DNA of 64,000 nucleotides. It comes from Pseudenterobacter timonensis (GTDB lineage Bacteria > Pseudomonadota > Gammaproteobacteria > Enterobacterales > Enterobacteriaceae). The notes under the pieces were generated by a model. That model saw only the letters and a list, made by a program, of their open reading frames with translations. It was not told where the DNA came from and made no database searches. Position 1 is the stretch's first letter; each line of letters begins with the position of its first letter. The DNA lies in contig NZ_FCOP01000010.1 of NCBI RefSeq assembly GCF_900021175.1, forward strand, positions 754,940-818,939. The letters are read 5' to 3'. The position numbers and the translations under genes are program-made. This document shows positions 61,531-64,000 of the stretch, one piece after another.

Positions 61531-62789
61531 GTCAACCAGCACGCCAGCAGGCGCAGAGAGAGCAGGCCGCCGCGCGGGTAATGGCCCGCGCCGACGAGCT
61601 GGCCGCGATAAGCGAAACGCCGGGCGCGCTGACCCGCGTCTATTTATCTCCCCAGCATCTGCAGGCCAACCAGCAGGTGGCGCAGTGGATGCGCCAGGCC
61701 GGCATGACCGTCTGGCAGGACTCAGTCGGTAATATTTGCGGACGTTATGAAGGAGAGCTGGAAGGGGCACCGGCCATTCTGCTGGGATCGCACCTTGATA
61801 CGGTGCGTAATGCGGGGCGTTACGACGGGATGCTGGGTGTGCTGACGGCGATCGAAGTAGTACAGGCCCTGCATCAGCAGGGGCGGCGGCTGGCGAAGGC
61901 TATCGAGATTGTCGGCTTTTGCGATGAGGAGGGGACACGGTTCGGCATCACCCTGCTCGGCAGCCGGGGGCTGACCGGCACCTGGCCCGCCAGCTGGCTG
62001 ACGCAGACCGACGGGGAGGGCATTAGCGTAAGCGAGGCGATGTTGCAGGCCGGGCTGGATCCGAAACAGATAAGCCTGGCCGCCCGTCGCCAGGCGGAGA
62101 TTGCCGCCTATCTGGAGCTGCATATCGAGCAGGGGCCCTGCCTGGAGCAGGCGGGGCTGGCGCTCGGGGTCGTCGAGGCGATCAACGGCGCGCGTCGCCT
62201 GAACTGCTGCTTTACCGGCGAGGCCGGACACGCGGGGACGGTGCCGATGAGCCATCGCAAAGATGCGCTGGCGACCGCGGCCGAGTGGATGATGCAGGTT
62301 GAGACGATGACTCGCGAGCACAGAGGAAATCTTGTGGCGACGGTGGGCACGCTGCGCTGCGCGCCCGGCGCGGTTAACGTCATCCCCGGGGAAGTCTCCC
62401 TGTCGCTCGATATTCGCGGGCCGCATAACGAACCGCTCGATGCGCTGCTGAACGCGCTGCTGGCGCAGGCGCAGGCGATTGCCGCCCGTCGACATATGGA
62501 GTTTCGCGCCGATGAGTTTTATCGCATCGCCGCTACCCCCTGCGACAGCGGGTTACAGGCGGTATTACGCGACGCGGTGCAGACGGTGCAGGGACGTTCG
62601 CTCACCCTGCCGAGCGGCGCCGGGCATGACGCCATCGCCATCGCCGAGCGCTGGCCGGTCGGCATGCTGTTTGTGCGCTGTAAAGGGGGGATCAGCCACC
62701 ATCCCGCGGAGTCGGTTACCGTTGACGATGTGGCGCTGGGGATCGCGGCTTACGCGGCGGCGGTGGGGGCGTTGGGGGCGTTAGGATAA
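61527..62789 (+). CDS. hpxK: HpxK: allantoate amidohydrolase
   Basis: 420 residues from the ATG at 61527. M20 family: metal ligands H89 ('LGSHLDTVRNAGRYDG') and D100, catalytic/ligand Glu in 'FCDEEGTRFG' (134-135), and the dimerisation/binding segment 'LHIEQGPCLEQAGLALGVV'. Hydrolyses allantoate to ureidoglycine, CO2 and ammonia. Last gene of the operon; overlaps hpxJ by 4 bases. Confidence 0.92.
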   Translation: MSQPARQQAQREQAAARVMARADELAAISETPGALTRVYLSPQHLQANQQVAQWMRQAGMTVWQDSVGNICGRYEGELEGAPAILLGSHLDTVRNAGRYDGMLGVLTAIEVVQALHQQGRRLAKAIEIVGFCDEEGTRFGITLLGSRGLTGTWPASWLTQTDGEGISVSEAMLQAGLDPKQISLAARRQAEIAAYLELHIEQGPCLEQAGLALGVVEAINGARRLNCCFTGEAGHAGTVPMSHRKDALATAAEWMMQVETMTREHRGNLVATVGTLRCAPGAVNVIPGEVSLSLDIRGPHNEPLDALLNALLAQAQAIAARRHMEFRADEFYRIAATPCDSGLQAVLRDAVQTVQGRSLTLPSGAGHDAIAIAERWPVGMLFVRCKGGISHHPAESVTVDDVALGIAAYAAAVGALGALG

Positions 62790-62821
62790 GGCAGGCGCGG
62801 GATAAATTGAGGGAGCAAAAA

Positions 62822-62849
62822 AGCCCGCAGGGGGTGAGCCGTGCGGGCT
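62822..62849 (-). terminator. Hairpin with T-run on the minus strand, downstream of hpxK
   Basis: AGCCCGCA (62822-62829) pairs with TGCGGGCT (62842-62849). On the minus strand it is followed by TTTTTT (62815-62821 region), so it is a better terminator leftward, though it may also end hpxFGHIJK read-through. Confidence 0.65.
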
Positions 62850-63236
62850 CTTAGGACTTCATCGGATGACTGTGGTAATCACGCTGGAGAGTTTTGGTGG
62901 GCGTCCTTGTAATTGGCGGGGGAGGTGGTTGAGTTTGTTAGGGATTTTGGTTTTTTGCGAGAAAGGGAAGGCGCAAAAAGGGGGAGATGGTGTTGATATG
63001 GAAGGGTTATCTGATTGATTGTTAGGGTGGGAGTTTGCGTGTTGGTTGAGGCTTTGATGGAAGTTGTAGGTTGATCGTTCTTTCCAAAAAGTGAGCGTTT
63101 CTGTCGAATAATTCAATCTCTTGATTTTTCCTGACTGTAGACAATGCTCACCTAATACACACTAACAACTGAAGGCGATACTGGTAGTTGGCCTTTGGTA
63201 TATCTAATGATGTCCCTTTAACAATAAGAGAGAACC
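62850..63236. other. G/T-rich gap
   Basis: Between about 62880 and 63070 the plus strand is strikingly rich in G and T (for example GGCGGGGGAGGTGG). An 85-codon minus-strand frame across it (Pro/Ser/Asn-rich) is an effect of this composition and I do not support it as a gene. The 3' part holds the promoter of the DUF1272 gene. Confidence 0.5.
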
Positions 63237-63428
63237 ATGCTTGAACTCCGTCCTAATTGCGAATGCTGTGATAAAGATCTACCACCTGAATCAAAAGAGG
63301 CATACATCTGTTCATTCGAATGCACATTTTGCGTCGATTGCGTGACCCAACGACTTAATGGCCAGTGTCCGAACTGTGGAGGGGAGCTGGTGCGACGTCC
63401 AATACGCCCCGAAGCATCCCTCCTGTGA
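63237..63428 (+). CDS. DUF1272 zinc-binding protein
   Basis: 63 residues. 'MLELRPNCECCDKDLPPES' with 'AYICSFECTFCVDCV' and 'CPNCGGELVRRPIRP' is the DUF1272 family: four Cys pairs that probably bind two Zn ions. Small cytoplasmic protein of unknown role. AGAGAG lies close before the ATG. Confidence 0.9.
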   Translation: MLELRPNCECCDKDLPPESKEAYICSFECTFCVDCVTQRLNGQCPNCGGELVRRPIRPEASLL

Positions 63429-63772
63429 CACCCTGCATCCAGTCAGCGTCACCATAAACAGTAGAGATGAAAACTATGTTCGCTCCTTGCTCATAACGGC
63501 CCAAGTGATTTTTTCTACCTTCTGCCTGGGGCCAGAAGCGGACTTTCCCGTCATGAATAACTCTCGGGATAAAAGCCAGCAGCGCAACAGTCACAGGCTA
63601 ACCGTGGCACTTTTCTTCTCGCGGCGTTGTGGATTTTCATTATTTTTGTATCGCAGTGTATCTCCCGGCTGGACAAATACACCCTGTTGCACAACCCGTC
63701 GTTTTTGCACATATCGCCTGTACATTGCCGTGTTCTTCTTTACGCATCAAACAACTGCGTGGAGATACCCCG
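63429..63772. other. 344-base gap without a supported gene
   Basis: A plus-strand frame of 163 codons running through here overlaps DUF1272 in another register and looks like chance. 'CCAGAAGCGGACTTTCC' near 63531-63547 may be a distant fragment of the AGCGGAC repeat seen at 25-35 kb. Confidence 0.35.
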
Positions 63773-64000
63773 ATGTTAACCCGACTGCTGATTTCATCTT
63801 TGCTGATGGGCGCTTCTGCGACCTGTGCCTGGGCCGACAGGCTCGGTGACCTGAGTGCCGGCGATGTACTGGGCCCGGCTGCCGTCGCGCCGCTGGAAAA
63901 TCCTCAGCCTCCGGCGAAATTGATTGTTGACGCGCCGCTGGCCGGCCCGTTGCGCAAGGGTGCGGTGTTTATTCAATACCGGGCCGAGAATCTACGCATC
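63773..64000 (+). CDS. Secreted DUF6130-like protein (5' part, truncated by window edge)
   Basis: 76 codons are present and open to the end of the window. GGAG lies about 8 bases before the ATG. A signal peptide (LLISSLLMGASATCAWA) is followed by 'LIVDAPLAGPLRKGAVFIQYRAENLRI', the N-terminal pattern of DUF6130 periplasmic proteins. The rest of the gene lies outside. Confidence 0.75.
   Translation, partial: MLTRLLISSLLMGASATCAWADRLGDLSAGDVLGPAAVAPLENPQPPAKLIVDAPLAGPLRKGAVFIQYRAENLRI

Noticed and set aside
62859..63116. 85-codon minus-strand frame ending near a terminator, considered as an attenuator leader peptide
   Set aside because: No runs of a regulatory amino acid, and no biosynthetic operon follows on that strand; the frame reflects strand-biased composition.
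1..64000. CRISPR arrays, tRNA or rRNA genes, prophage integrase
   Set aside because: Looked for but no repeat-spacer pattern, cloverleaf or integrase-like product was seen.

Overview
The window looks like a chromosomal segment of a member of the Enterobacteriaceae in the Klebsiella / Raoultella / Enterobacter / Kluyvera / Kosakonia range. Most of it is GC-rich with dense, well-spaced genes and good Shine-Dalgarno sites. The strongest taxonomic clue is a complete purine-ring catabolism (hpx) cluster in the order known from Klebsiella. No rRNA, tRNA, intact insertion sequence, prophage or CRISPR array was seen.

Layout. 1-6990 (minus): 5' portion of a giant BapA-type biofilm adhesin built of Ig-like repeats, cut by the window edge. 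7709-8554: a family 17 glycosyltransferase. 8708-15634 (minus): a carbohydrate-type ABC importer operon headed by a DeoR-HTH/ribokinase fusion and containing an ADP-ribosylglycohydrolase-like enzyme. Its ATPase gene is frameshifted by a 70-bp tandem duplication. 15993-19551: an AcoR-like sigma-54 activator divergent from an aldehyde dehydrogenase with a sigma-54 promoter. 19662-22521: alkyl sulfatase (YjcS) divergent from an IprA-like regulator whose leader carries six 7-bp repeats. 22542-24842: DMT exporter, DUF4142 periplasmic protein, GNAT acetyltransferase.

24.9-35.5 kb is an accessory stretch: small single genes, long gaps, scattered copies of a short TCCGCT/AGCGGA repeat, a decayed cupin pseudogene and a low-GC NERD-nuclease/UvrD-type helicase gene, followed by an APH-fold kinase. 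35.6-40.4 kb holds a PQQ dehydrogenase with a separately encoded membrane anchor, a serine hydrolase, and a TetR regulator with two operators divergent from an HPP-family membrane protein.

40.4-62.8 kb is the hpx cluster: hpxE-hpxD / hpxR / hpxO / hpxPQT / guaD / hpxC / hpxSAB / hpxZYXW / hpxU / hpxFGHIJK. Together the genes import purines, oxidise hypoxanthine and xanthine (HpxDE), deaminate guanine (GuaD), convert urate to S-allantoin (HpxO, HpxT, HpxQ), racemise and open allantoin (HpxA, HpxB), import a ureide (HpxFGHI), and degrade allantoate through ureidoglycine and oxalurate to oxamate-level products (HpxK, HpxJ, HpxW). I find six sequences with exact GG-N10-GC sigma-54 spacing, just upstream of hpxO, hpxP, guaD, hpxC, hpxW and hpxF, plus NtrC-like palindromes in two of these regions. 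This points to one nitrogen-controlled sigma-54 regulon.

62.8-64 kb: a terminator-like hairpin, a G/T-rich gap, a DUF1272 zinc protein and the 5' end of a secreted DUF6130 protein.
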